From NCBI GenBank assembly GCA_028554755.1, contig JAPTOF010000005.1, positions 6,519,501 to 6,583,500 on the forward strand: DNA of 64,000 bases, in the 5' to 3' direction. The notes below the pieces were generated by a model. That model ran no database searches, had not been told where the DNA came from, and was given only the letters and a program-made list of their open reading frames with translations. Both the position numbers and the translations under genes were made by a program. Of the stretch, positions 11,831 to 22,873 are shown piece after piece. This DNA comes from Cordia subcordata (taxonomy: Eukaryota; Streptophyta; Magnoliopsida; Boraginales; Cordiaceae). The first letter of the stretch is position 1. The number at the start of each line of letters is the position of its first letter.

Positions 11831-12662
11831 TCATACTTGCTTGCCTTTTCTGTCTTGGTGAATTTGAATCCCTAAAATCTTGTTTGCTTGTCCTAAACCC
11901 TTCATGTCAAACTCTCTAGCCAACTGTGCCTTCAAATCTTGGACACGATCTTTGCTGAGGCCTGCTACCAGTATGTCATCCACGTACAATAGTAGAATGA
12001 TGAAATCATCATCTCCAAACCTCTTGTAATACGTACAATGGTCTACGTTGAGTTTGTTGTACCCGAGGCTCATTATGAAGGAATCAATCTCTTGTACCAA
12101 CATCTTGGTGCCTACTTTAGACCTTACAGAGATTTGGTTAACCTGCAAATCGAGTTTTCTTTTCCTTTCTCAACAAATCCTTCTGGTTGGAGCATATAAA
12201 TCTCTTCTTCAAGTTCTCCATGATGAAAAGCCGTCTTTACATCTAACTGGTCTAGATGTAAATCAAACACAGCACACATGGCCAAGACTAATCTGACAAT
12301 TGTAAGTCTAACCACCAAAGAAAATATCTCGTTGAAGTCATGCCTTCTTTCTGAGCAAATCCTTTCACCACCAGTCTTGCACGATATCATTCCACCTGAT
12401 CATTGCCATCTCGTTTGATCTTGTAGACCCATTTGTTACTGATGGCTTTCTTTTCGAGCAGTAGTGGAACAAGCTCCCATGTCTTATTTCTCTGCAGAGC
12501 TTCGATCTCTTCCCGCATTGCTGTCTTCCACAATGCAGCATTAGGGCTATTAACAGCCTCATGATAAGTTAATGGTTCTCCATCCTCCGTTAGAAGAAAG
12601 TATGCGGCATTGCTTTCCATAACATAATCAGAGTGCCATAATGGTCTTGTTGTTTGCCGCAA
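11831..12662 (-). pseudogene. Copia element B reverse transcriptase remnant, YVDD intact
   Basis: The piece at 12387-12662 starts RVT_2 (EAVNSPNAALWKTAMREEIE, then NKTWELVPLL, then ISNKWVYKIKRDG). The piece at 12124-12390 holds LDQLDVKTAFHHGELEEEIY. The piece at 11831-12148 holds DHCTYYKRF and LLLYVDDILVAG with the catalytic Asp pair, then FDMKGLGQANKILGIQI. Two frame changes break it. Confidence 0.9.
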
Positions 12663-12758
12663 TAAATGTCGGACTTCTGTAACCTCAACTTCTTTGGTTT
12701 TTGTTCCTCGTGCTTTAGTGCAGTTTCAAAAGAAACGTCTCCTTGTTCTGGTTTATCT

Positions 12759-14144
12759 TCAACTTTCACTACAATAGTCTCCTTTTTTGGTGTTGTCATT
12801 ATCTTCACTTTGTAGCTTATTCTCTACAATGATCACATCTCTACTGACGATAACCTTGTGGTCAGTGGGATCCCACAAGCGATACCCCTTAACACCGTCA
12901 GCATACCCAAAGAATATGCATTTCCTAGACTTCAAATCCAGCTTGGTTTTTTCTTGGAAACCATAAATCACGTATACAGGACATTCGAAAACATGTAAGG
13001 TAGAATAATCTACAGGTTTACTGGTTCACATTTCCATTGGTGTTTTTAACCCAATTGCTATTGACGGTGACCGGTTTATCTGGTAACAGGGGGTTTTGAC
13101 TGCTTCTGCCCAGAATGACTTGGCTAGACCTGCAGTTTCTAGCATCGCTCTCGTCCTTTCGAGTAGAGTTTTGTTCATCCGCTCTGCAACTCCATTTTGC
13201 GAAGGTGTATGTGGAACCGTAAACTACCTCTAAATACCCTCTTGTTTGAAAAATACTAGAAAATTCCTGTCAATATATTCTCCTCCATTATCTATCCTCA
13301 AACACTTGATCATTTTACCAGATTCAAGTTCCAGCCGTGCTTTGTGCTCCTTGAATATTGAAAAAATATCTAACTTGTTCTTGATCGGATACACCCACAA
13401 TCTCCTGGAGTAGTCATCAATGAATAATACAAGATACTTTGCTCCTCCTAGGGATAAAACCGACGATTCCCATACGTCTGAGTGAATCAAGTCTAGAATA
13501 TGTTTACTTCTGGCAGTTGATCTTCCGAATGATAATATATGCTGCTTATTAGTCACACAACAGAACGGTAAGTTTATCGACTTGAGCCCGTGTAAGAGAT
13601 CACGTTCTGCAAGAATCTTCAAACCTCTTTCGGATATGTGGCCAAGTTTCTGATGCCACATTACTGTTGATTCTTCTTGGCTAGTTGATGCAAGAGATAC
13701 ATCTGCCTCTTGCAACGTATCTCCTAGCATTATGTATAGATTTGTCGCAATTTTTTCTGCCTTTATCATTAAAAGTGCGCCTTTGACGACCTTCATGATC
13801 CCATCCTCAATATGGGTCTTACAACCAAGGTCAACCAGTTGTCCAAGAGACAACATATTTTTCTTCAAGTCATTCACATGTCGTACTCCTTGAATGGCAC
13901 AAATTGTACCATCGTACATTTTTATTTTGATGATATTGGATCCAAAAATCTCTAAGGCATGATAATTGCTCATGTCCACAGATTCTCTAGAGCATAGTTC
14001 ATATGTGTGGAACCATTCTTGACGCAAGTTTATGTGCCACGTCGTTCCCGAATCCATTATCCATACATCAGTGAGCTCCTTTCTACCTTTAGAAGTCACT
14101 ATTGCTTCGCTGTATAAGACATCTCCATCAGCAGAAGTATTCAC
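12759..14144 (-). pseudogene. Copia element B protease-integrase remnant
   Basis: The 304-codon open part (13230-14144) begins in the protease (WIMDSGTTWH, active-site DSG). It continues through the pre-integrase zinc region (WHQKLGHISERG; the later Cys pair is distorted) into the integrase core (HSDVWE, FIDDYSRRLWVY, RIDNGGEY). The frame closes at two TAG codons separated by one codon, both where CAG would be expected. The same frame then continues PSQNGVAERMNKTLLERTRA with the catalytic Glu, so two C-to-T changes in CAG (CHG) context explain the break. The tail at 12759-12971 carries FGYADGVKGYRLWDP. Confidence 0.9.
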
Positions 14145-14179
14145 AACATATCCCTAAGAGTTGGTGACCTCGAGAGTTG

Positions 14180-14765
14180 TCTTGTTGCACCAACAATTCT
14201 TGACGTACCCTTTCTTGCCATAGCTGTAGCATTTGATATTTTTCGTACTTCTTGGTTTTGATTTACTGTGATTATGGCTCCCACTTGAGCCACGCTCTGT
14301 TGGTCGGCCTCTCGTCATGTTAGCCCCTTGTTTTGAGCTTCTTAGTTTGCCCTTTCTATTTTTGTGCCTGGACTCCTCTTCTAGAGCAACAGCTAACGTT
14401 GTCGAAGACTAGACTGTCTGTGAGAACATTGTTGGTGTAGTTGATGACGAGTTGATCATACAAGGCAGGTAGACTTTGAAGTAGGATCTCCGCGTGTTCA
14501 AGCTCCGCTATTTTATGGCCTAACGAAGTGAGTTGAGAAAATAGGGAATTTAAGGTGTTGATATGTTCCATAACTAGTGTAGTCTCCCACATTTGAAAAG
14601 TATAAAGTCTCCTCTTAAAGAAGATCTTGTTATGAAGTGATTTGACCTTGTATAATTTAGTCGGCGTATCCAAATTTCTTTTGCTGACTTTTTCTCCTCA
14701 ACGCTCAACAACACCAAATCTGCCAATGCCAGATGCAAATTGGCAATAGCAATGTTGTCCATCTT
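14180..14765 (-). pseudogene. Copia element B Gag remnant
   Basis: UBN2-type Gag in two frames: MDNIAIANLHLALAD with EIW at 14574-14762, then KLYKVKSLHNKIFFKRRLYT and ILLQSLPALYDQL at 14356-14673. Near 14180-14240 the zinc knuckle reads KCYSYGKKGYVKNCW, so the second Cys and the His of CCHC are both Tyr. Gag would have packaged RNA; this copy could not bind zinc normally. Confidence 0.82.
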
Positions 14766-15053
14766 TTTATTTGTCGTCTATTACCCCCTACTAGCCTGCC
14801 TTCATTTGCTGCAAGATAGTTATCCTTCCTCAGAATGGCTTTCATCTTCAATTTTCACATGGAGAAATTACTCCCGTTGAACTTCTTTATTTCATATTTC
14901 ACCGTCATAGTGTTGATAATGTTCTACTTCTAGAATTGAACCTCCTCTCATTATTTCACTGTGAACAATACTATATACGTGAACAGTACCATTTATAGTC
15001 AAGACCATAACTATATATAGTAATGTGTAAATAGTAACAATACCCTCAACTCG

Positions 15054-15067
15054 TGGCTCTGACACCA
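15054..15067 (-). promoter_or_regulatory. Primer binding site of copia element B
   Basis: On the minus strand TGGTGTCAGAGCCA directly follows the 5' LTR. It differs by one base from the common tRNA-Met-type TGGTATCAGAGC. Confidence 0.8.
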
Positions 15068-15068
15068 C

Positions 15069-15288
15069 TGTTGGGGTGTGTGGCGTAAAAGAATGATAGG
15101 GTTTTCGAAACAAGATCACATAGCTAAAATAGGAAATGAGAAAAATCAGATAATTGAGACACCAAAATTTACGTGAAAAACCTTCAAATAAATTGAGAGA
15201 AAAACCACGGGCTAGTAAAGAGGGTCTCATTATGTGTAAAAGTATAAAGAGAAAACTATTTTACTCTCTTATAATTAGGAGAAACTCA

Positions 15289-15319
<31 letters not shown>

Positions 15320-15694
15320 GACAAGTGGAAGAAATAAGAACACTAGGATAAACTCTACTCATTTCTCTCTAATGTTTATTTCTTCTTGCTTGGCTTGGTC
15401 TATTTGCTCTTCCATTCTCGGGTATTTATAGATGCAAATAAGCAAGATTTGTCAAACAAGCTAATATCGTAGCATGCAATATAGCTGGCCTGTTTGATTT
15501 CATTCCCATTCATTTTGCTCTTCATTTTTCAATTGGTATTAAATGCAAGAAGACTTTTGTTAGTTTCCCCAATTACCAATGCACCATCTTTGCTAGATCT
15601 TGGTAGAAGACCATCTAGCTTTCAACCTTTGCGTGCTACTTCTTGACTTCAAGCTTTTCTTGGCCACAAGCTCAAATGAGCTTTACAGACCACA
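15069..15694 (-). repeat. 5' LTR of copia element B (626 bp)
   Basis: It pairs with 10315-10958. It contains a pure TA run at about 15295-15319 that is shorter in the other LTR, so part of the length difference is microsatellite slippage. Confidence 0.93.
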
Positions 15695-15777
15695 GGAGTC
15701 ATGTCACAAGCTTTATGCAAATCAAAATTATCTACATCATTCAATTTTCCATTTACTGCCAATTAAGTGAGCTTTAG

Positions 15778-16432
15778 CAATTGTAAACCCCTGTTTAGCA
15801 ACAGTATTTTAAGTAGTATTTTGTGTTTTAACCAAGTTAAAGCACTACTTGCTCCTATTTTGGTTGTTTGGTAAAATAGTGTTTTTATTTCAAGTAACGT
15901 TTGGAGTAGTGTTTGTAAAAGATTAATATTGTTAACGTTTTAGGATAGAGTTTAGTGTTTCATTTTTTTTTCTTTTTTGCTATTACTACCCTCTTTCTCT
16001 CTAATATCTTTATGCAGATTCTAACCTATATCCAATCTCTCTTTACATTTTTATATTCTCTTTCACGAATATAACTATAAGATAACACAAAAATTAATTT
16101 CAAATCCTATCCACATCAAAATACATTAAAAAAAGTGTAGGTCTTATTTGTCCATTTATTATTTTTCCTCTGAAAATATACATTTTCAATCAATTAGAAA
16201 CATTTTTATAATAAAAGAAATATATGTTTATATCATTAAGAAAATTAATTTATCAAAAAAATAATTTTATTATGATTTAATAATAAAATATTATCATACA
16301 TATGTCTACTTATAAAATAAATTATCTTATTTCAATAATAATAAAAACAAAAACAACAACCATAACAACAACAACAACTGCCCAATAGAAAAAAAAAAAA
16401 AAAACAACAACAACAGCAACAACAACAACAAC

Positions 16433-16495
<63 letters not shown>

Positions 16496-16676
16496 AACAA
16501 CATGACACCAATATCTTTTTTTTTTTTGGTTATTTTACATTAATCGGCTAATTTTATCGAACACATTTTGTTTAGTCAATTAGTTAAACAGCTAAAATAT
16601 AATTGTTATGAGCTACCCAAATAGCTATCCGCTGTTCAAACAACTATGAGATAATCTAATAGCTAATTTTGGATAG
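15778..16676. other. AT-rich block, probably a MITE-like insertion at the LINE B end
   Basis: LINE B homology stops abruptly at about 16676, next to GGCCC, inside the RT core. This suggests the AT-rich DNA to the left is inserted or was joined by deletion. Clear terminal repeats could not be paired. Confidence 0.35.
16346..16496. repeat. Compound trinucleotide microsatellite (AAC)n (AAT)n (ATG)n
   Basis: A run of AAC units, interrupted by an A-tract, passes into about ten AAT units and then about ten ATG units. Confidence 0.92.
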
Positions 16677-17180
16677 GCCCTAAAGATCCGAACACATCTT
16701 GATCCAACCAACAAACTTCTGAGGAAAATTGAGTGCTTCAAGGGCAATGAGAAGGAAATTTCAGTCAATGGTATCATAAGACTTCCAAAGAAATAAATCT
16801 GAGTTTCATTCCTCCAATCATAATCACACACCAATTCTGGTGCCAATTGAACATCATCTACAATATCCATCCCAGTAATGAAAGCAAATTGTTCATTGTC
16901 AGCCAAAGAACAAATAAATGGCTCAACCAATTAGCCAATAAGTACTTATAAATAGTGTTACAACACAAAATTCGCCAAAAGCATTCATATTCTTTGGATT
17001 ATGTTTCTTTGGTACAAGTGCAATAATGGTAGAATTTAATTCCTTAAACAGATTACCAAAACTAAATGCAAACTTATTAGCTCGGATGACATCCTGACCA
17101 ATAACATCCTAGGCTTGTTTGAAAAAAAAAAAAAGAAAAAAAAAAACTGATGTGTAACCATCTGGCCAAGACTTTTTTAG
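16677..17180 (-). pseudogene. LINE B reverse transcriptase remnant
   Basis: In several frames: SIDS and GYTS-like entry, then LNSTIIALVPKKHNPKN, the LADNEQFAFITGMDIVDDV block (16800-16930) corresponding to the NQSAFIPGR-I-DN motif, and ALNFPQKFVGWIKMCSD. The VDLRKAYD motif is degraded to WKSYDTID, keeping one Asp. The downstream YADD part is absent. Confidence 0.82.
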
Positions 17181-17399
17181 CTATCAATGGAGAAAATAGC
17201 CTTCTTGATTTTCTCCGTTGAGATTGGTATGCTATTGTCAACTACATAACGGTTTTGATAACTTGCTCTTAAATATTGATCCAAGGCTATTAGCTGAGAG
17301 GCACTCAACATCCCCGTTGAGAGGACCCAAGAGATCCCTAATTGCTTCAACACCAAAAATTAGTCATTAGATTTAACCAAAGTCCCTTGAGCCCAAGCC

Positions 17400-18240
17400 T
17401 AGTGGTGTGCCACCCAGCATAATGTCTTGCTATAATACTTCATTGAAATCTCCACCAACAAACAGAGGAGATGAACTATGGCTACATGTCCATCTGTTAA
17501 TATCATTCTACAGCTCCTTGAGTTTGATCTCGCGTAACACTACCCTCATCCAAGGAATCAATCTTCACAACTGTACTACAAAATCCAAATGCGTCCAAAC
17601 GAGGGACAGTCATAATTATTGACCAGATTAAACCCCACTTACGAAACTTAGAGGTGTAGATATCACTAGCATTAGACTGTCTCTAACATGTTTCTTATTT
17701 TTTTTTCTAATATTTTTTTTTCTAAAATTTAAATAATTTGAGTCATTTTCTTATAATTTGAGATTTCTTATTTTTAGTTCTACTATAACAGCTCCCTTAT
17801 TTTTTTTTTTATCAAACTCTTAGTTTAAGGAATTTTTGTTTTTGTTTCACTCTAACAGCTCTTCTATTTTAAAATATTGCCGTCTTAAAGCTATAGGGGA
17901 TATGGGATGGGATTTGGGTGTTAGCTTGGGGGATGGAAAAAAACCCCTATATATGAGTGTTTTGTTTTAGAATTGGAAAAAAAAAAAACAAAAAAATTTT
18001 GAAAATAAGATAAAAGAGCTGTTGCAACACTTTACTACCAACAACTTCCCTAAATATGAGGGTTTTTGTGTCTTAGGGAATTAATTGGAGCCAGTCTTAA
18101 TGTATCTAACCTCGGCTTCCAACAAGCAAGAAACTGAAATCTTCTTTTTATTAGGTAGACGAGACGTCTTGTTCTACCTTTGAGGTTTATTCAAGCCTCT
18201 TATGTTCCAAATAACGATTATCATTTGGAAGAATGGAGGC
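17400..18240 (-). pseudogene. LINE B endonuclease remnant interrupted by a MITE
   Basis: The start motif (IWNIRGLNKPQ) lies right of the MITE. The middle and the SSPLFVGGDFNEVL motif, the APE-type DNase core Gly-Asp-Phe-Asn, lie left of it. If 17675-18096 and one TTA are ignored, the translated frame reads through the junction without a stop. Other stops and shifts show independent decay. Confidence 0.78.
17675..18096. mobile_element. PIF/Harbinger-like MITE inside LINE B
   Basis: The left end is GACTGTCTCTAA. The right end, inverted, is GACTGGCTCCAA. Both sides are flanked by TTA (17672-17674 and 18097-18099). A TTA duplication and short TIRs fit Tourist/Harbinger MITEs. No coding capacity. 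Confidence 0.8.
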
Positions 18241-18488
18241 TGTAGTTAAGATTATCCTAATTGTAAAAACCAAAAGATAGACCAATTAAGTAGGGGTTTC
18301 ACAACCAGTCAAAAAATTATTCCTATTTAGGTTAGAGTTAGTCTAGTAGTCACGTGGATTAGCCTACTCTAGAATAGTTTCTTGTAGTGTACTCCCAATC
18401 GGTTGAAGGTTAGGATTCGTAATACTGATAGAAATGGTCGTACGTGAAGATAGTTCTAATTGTGACTTCCACATCCAATGTTACCAGA

Positions 18489-18697
18489 GCGTGTTTTAAT
18501 TAACTTTTTTTTAAGAAAAAATATTTTTTTTTAAATAGTTACATTAGATTTATAATAATTATTTGAGTTGACTTCTAAAAAAACTGAAATTATGAAAAAA
18601 ATTATTTAAATTTTTTTAAAAAACCAAAATTTTTAACTTCTAAAAAAAATATTTTTCAAAAATTATTAAAAAATACTTTAAAAAAAATCAATCCACC
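18489..18697. mobile_element. Degenerate copy of the GTTTGGATTGGC MITE family
   Basis: An A/T-rich hairpin-like body bounded by GCGTGTTTTAATTAAC on the left and TCAATCCACC on the right. It resembles the better copy at 18977-19206. Confidence 0.5.
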
Positions 18698-18976
18698 TCA
18701 AGACTCCCACTGTTGAGAAGCTCTAGAGCTCCTCCAGATGTCTCTTTTTTTTTTCTTTTTTTTTTTATGTCCAAAACAAAATCGTCCTCCTGAAGCGCTT
18801 TCTACCCAATTGGCACTTTCGGTTAGGGATAGGGATAACCACGAACCAACAAAGCGCAAGTCGCTACGCTTGTTTTGGGGCAAGAAAACAACCCACTATG
18901 GGGAATCTTGGTCAAGAAAGAATCGTCCTAAGTAGAAATTAAAAACGAAAACAAGAACCCTATGGCAGAGGAACTA
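18698..18976. other. Unassigned sequence between two MITE copies
   Basis: Contains an (A/T)-run near 18747-18768 and higher-GC unique sequence. Overlapping ORFs on both strands are low-complexity translations and are not called. Confidence 0.45.
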
Positions 18977-19206
18977 GGGCATGTTTGAATTGGCTTTTCT
19001 TAAAAAAAAAAAGTATTTTTTTTTGAAAAAATTAAATTAAATTTACAATAACTATTTGATTTAGTTTTCAAAAAAATTAAAACTTTGAAAAAAGTTCAAA
19101 TACAGCTTTTTTTTAAAAATCAGAATTTTCAACTTATTAAAAAAAGTTATTTTTCAAAAGTTATAAAAAAAAAAACACTTTGAAAAATGCCAATCCAAAC
19201 AGACTA
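18977..19206. mobile_element. MITE of the GGGC-TGTTTG-ATTGGC family
   Basis: Left GGGCATGTTTGAATTGGC, right GCCAATCCAAACAGACTA, with CTA on both sides (18974-18976, 19207-19209). The body is an imperfect hairpin, both halves A/T-rich. Confidence 0.72.
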
Positions 19207-20866
19207 CTATTCTAGGGAATGGTGGAGGCTATAATCCTATTCATTTTCTCAAAATCCTTCATTCTTTTGACATTTTTAGTTTGTAAGACCACTATTAATT
19301 TATTTTTTCCACTAGTCTCGCCTGCAAAACCATTAATATAACCTCACTTAGCTTATTTCTTACTCAACTCTCACAAATAACATATTCTAAACTCTGCCCC
19401 AAACCTTATCATTACTCAATATGTGACAGCAGGATGAAGGTGAGGGTGATTAAAACATTAAATACTGGAGTCATCCTCACCGAATAATAGATTTTGACAC
19501 ATGTACTCGAAGGAATGGGCGCCATATAGAGACATGAAATGCAATCTGTCCATTAAGAAGGCTGGGTTTGCTTTCTCGATCATGCATGTCTTTTCTTATT
19601 TATTCAAAGAAAAGACAAACTTTTGAGGGGGTTAAATTGATACCATGAAAGCATCTGTTTGAGATAATCAAAACAGCTTGTTAAATTAATGGCAAAACTT
19701 GGCTAGCTGAAGACACATATCTACCGTGTAGCAGCTGCTGATTGGTTGAAAGTGGCCATGCAGTGTCGACGAAATAATTTGGCTTTTCAAGTGGGTTAAT
19801 GATTCAAATCATTAGAATGAAATCTGTCTGTATCCCAAAGTTGCAAAGCATGCAACTGACCTGAAGGTGGTACTACGTGTATCCACTTACTGTGATATAT
19901 ATATTTATATATAGGCACACTTAAAGATCGGTTAAGGATCACTGAGAAAAGTGATTCCTAACATAGCATCAGATTTTGGGTCTTGGACCCAATTTTTTGT
20001 ATCGTGCACATGTGACGTTTAGTGTTATTAGTTCAACATTCTTGACTCTTGGTTTGAGTTAATTCCTCACTCAGCATTCTTGGCTCTTGGTTCAGGTCAC
20101 ATGTGAAATGTTGAAATATATTTTTTACATTAAAAAAATAATAAAGTGTAAGACCACTTTCAAAGTCTAAGCTATTTCTCATATTAACCAACTAATTTTT
20201 GTTATGGAACCTAATTGATTTTTATTTATGATGGCATCCGGGTGATTCTCAACAAGATTCACAAGAAAAAGATTCCCTTTTAATTTGTGTTTTATTGAGG
20301 CACAAGCTACATGAGCCCTTCACTACGTTGGAGTACTAGACTCGCACCCAACTTCTCTTTTGATTACAGGGCGGTTGTGGTCCTTGTGGAAGTCCAGAAA
20401 ATTACACAATTATTGTAGGTGATGTTTCATACATAACATCTTTATCTAATGAAATGGTCGTTACGTTCCTGCCAAAGCACAGTGAAGAACATGACATCCA
20501 AGTGAATAGGTCGAATGCGCCCACAACTTAACTTTCGTTCTTCCGTAATTCAAATTTAGGTCATTATTGCTAAGGCAAGTATAGTCTTGCATTCAATGTA
20601 ACAGTGCAAATCCAGATTTGCCATCCAATTCTCATGCATGAAAATTTAATTTCAAGTTAGATGTGATTAACTTGAAACCCTCACTTAATTGGCAAAATCT
20701 TTTATTTGCAGTCATCAATTCGTGACCTGAAAAGATGGTAATGCAACGTGGTCCATGAGAGAATTTCCACTATACGAGAGTTCGTTTCAAGGACTTGCAC
20801 GCAACTTCACTTCGTTTAATTAGAGAAAAATGAAAAATAAATATAATGAGACTAATCTTTGAATGC
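19207..20866. other. Intergenic DNA without recognised genes
   Basis: No family-level coding similarity on either strand. A near-duplicate TTCTTGACTCTTGGTT / TTCTTGGCTCTTGGTT pair lies near 20039-20100, and a TATATA run near 19899-19914. Confidence 0.5.
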
Positions 20867-20867
20867 A

Positions 20868-20970
20868 GTGCACTAACAACAACGTATATATGAAAAAGAT
20901 GGAGTGCACTAACAACAACGTATATATGAAAAAGATGGAGTGCACTAACAACAACGTATATATGAAAAGA
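20868..20970. repeat. 36-bp tandem repeat, three copies
   Basis: Units start at 20868, 20904 and 20940 with GTGCACTAACAACAACG and are virtually identical over the first 30 bp. The units are directly contiguous with no spacers, so it is not a CRISPR array. Confidence 0.95.
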
Positions 20971-21321
20971 ATAATAAGAAAGGTTTATATGTCACTCTCT
21001 TTTCAACCACTTATTTTATAATTATTTATTTTATATATGCCTACTTCACATATCAAAATACAAGTTTCTTAATTTTTTTTCCTTTTCTAATACGCTAATT
21101 AAATAATACACAGAGGAGAATTAATGTCAATAAATAATGAAAAGTATGCAATATTATTTTTGGACAAGTAAGATTTTTATTTCCAAGTTAAATAACTTTA
21201 CAAGACAATTAACAAACAAATCGCCAATGGCTCACACAAGTCACTTCACCATTCAACGCACAAAAGACTATTCTCAAAAATATAATTGTACTTGTTTTTA
21301 GTGTAAATTTTATCTTTAATA

Positions 21322-21407
21322 TTCACAAAATTCAGCTGCTTCATTTGTTCTTCAATCAATATGTCGACGCCGTACAGCCTACCATTCCTCCCTCTCCAAA
21401 TCAGGTA
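21322..21407 (+). pseudogene. Unknown ORF split by the 21.4-kb element
   Basis: A frame open from just after TAA at 21317 enters the ATCAGGTA target. With the element (21408-22620) and one duplication ignored, it continues in the same frame from 22629 to a TAA at 22802. That is roughly 85 codons, basic at the start and rich in Pro, Phe and Arg later. No domain recognised. It could be an exon of a lost gene (AAAATTCAG precedes it) or chance. Confidence 0.3.
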
Positions 21408-22620
21408 GGGAAATTTTTTATTTTTACCATACTTTCAAAAAATTATCACAAAACTACCCTTATTTTGAAAAGCTTTTCAAAAATACTCTTTTCGATAAGT
21501 GACCTACCGAAATTTGAAAAAATGGTAGGTGACTTACCGTTCACGGATCCCAAAATTTGACAAAATTTGAAAAAATAAATGATTACGTTTTTAACGAAAA
21601 TCATAAGTCATCTACCGAAAAATGGGGTCATGACCACCTATCGTCACTTGTGTTCTCGTTGCACGCGAATATCAAGTTGGGTAGTCCACTTCCTATATCA
21701 TTTTCAAGCTTCCATCAAAATTTTAGAGGAAAAAAAATATGTATGCATTTACCGATTATTAAGTTTTTGTTTACGTCCAGATATTTCTCAAATATGTCCA
21801 ATCAAATCAACTCACAACTTACAAGATTATAAATATGTAAACCTTTTTAAAAAAATTTAACATAGATGACAGAGATATTTTTACTCACTCGTGAATACTC
21901 ATGATTCTCCTCATATCAATATAAGAGAAATTTTGATATGAAAAAATCTTAATTCAAAACATATATGATATTGTTAGAGAATAAATTTATTTTAAGTCGA
22001 TAAATAGTAAGTTCCAAAATTATTATAGAAACGATTTTACCTAAGTCCTTTTATTAATTTAATCCCATTTTCTGTCTTTTGCATTTCGATAGAAAGTTAA
22101 GAGTCAAAGCAAAAATAAAAACTTAAAGTAAAAGAGTAAAGTCATTTTCAATCCTTTTGATCCAAGACTCATCATTGTTGTAATCCGACTAGTGAACTTG
22201 AACGGAAGGTGCTTCGGTCAAATCATCATCTTTATCACTTCAAAGCCAATTGAAGGGTCCGCATTGGGCATGACGATGAATTATAGGATGGATTCTGCAC
22301 ACATATACATTTTATTTTACATATATATATACTCACACGAAAAATTGACTAGAGTATTTTCTCGTTAAATTAAAGTAATAAAACTCAATGAATTGTAGGT
22401 GGTCATGACACCATTTTCGGTAAGTCACTTACCGTTTTCATTAAAAACGTAATCGTTTATTTTTTTAAATTTTGTCAAATTTTGGGATCCGTGAACGGTA
22501 AGTCACTTACCGTTTTTTTAAATTTCGGTAAATAACTTACCGAAAAGGGCATTTTTAAAAAACTTTTCAAGGTATTTTTGTGATAATTTTTTTAAAGTAA
22601 CGCAAAAATAAAAAATTTCC
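21408..22620. mobile_element. Non-autonomous MULE-like/foldback element with ~230-bp TIRs
   Basis: The left arm (21408-21640) and right arm (22396-22620) are inverted copies, from GGAAATTTTTTATTTTT inward to GTCATGACCACCTA. The flanks are identical over 8 bp, ATCAGGTA (21400-21407 and 22621-22628). Each arm contains repeated GGTAAGTGACTTACCG-type palindromes. The 750-bp centre has no readable gene. Long TIRs favour a MULE; an 8-bp duplication could also be hAT. Confidence 0.88.
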
Positions 22621-22628
22621 ATCAGGTA

Positions 22629-22863
22629 CACCAACTGCTGAAAGCCAAAAGAAAGAGGTGCCTTTTAAGTTTCCTTTTCGAGTATTTCCAAATCCCAATT
22701 GCCATGCTAGTCCAATAATAAGAGGAGAAAGATTGTTTTATCATTCCATGAATGCTAGCGGTCCTAGAGAAGTCTTTGGTCAAAAGCTGAAAGGTAGATT
22801 ATAATGCATGTCACCATCTATGTTTTCTGATTATGCTTGTCACCTCAAAACTACCTTGTCGGT
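22629..22863. other. Right part of split ORF and spacer to the MULE
   Basis: Bases 22629-22804 complete the ORF described at 21322. The 13-mer GGTGCCTTTTAAG occurs at 22658-22670 and again at 22861-22873, where its last 10 bp are the left target duplication of the large MULE. Confidence 0.4.
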
Positions 22864-22873
22864 GCCTTTTAAG

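Larger units (their letters stand above)
10315..15694 (-). mobile_element. Complete Ty1/copia element B with both LTRs
   Basis: It is bounded by LTRs that both start TGTT and end GACCACA. Internal order on the minus strand is PBS, Gag, protease, integrase, RT, RNase H and PPT. The flanking 5-mers are GGAGA (10310-10314) and GGAGT (15695-15699), a 5-bp target duplication with one change. Total length 5380 bp, in the copia range. Point stops and several frameshifts make it non-autonomous, but RT keeps YVDD and integrase keeps its final Glu, so it is less decayed than element A. Confidence 0.95.
16677..18260 (-). mobile_element. L1-type LINE remnant B (endonuclease plus RT), with nested MITE
   Basis: On the minus strand it starts near 18230 with IWNIRGLNKPQ, the usual first motif of the LINE endonuclease, and runs through GGDFNEV into the RT. 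It ends mid-RT at about 16677. It is a separate copy from LINE A, with no overlap beyond the RT N-terminus. A 422-bp MITE splits the endonuclease. Confidence 0.85.

Noticed and set aside
18698..18935. Overlapping ORFs on both strands
   Set aside because: They run through a T/A homopolymer patch and lack any family motif; no splice or promoter context supports a gene.
20868..20970. Short regular repeats resembling a CRISPR array
   Set aside because: Units are contiguous with no variable spacers, and the genome is a plant nucleus.
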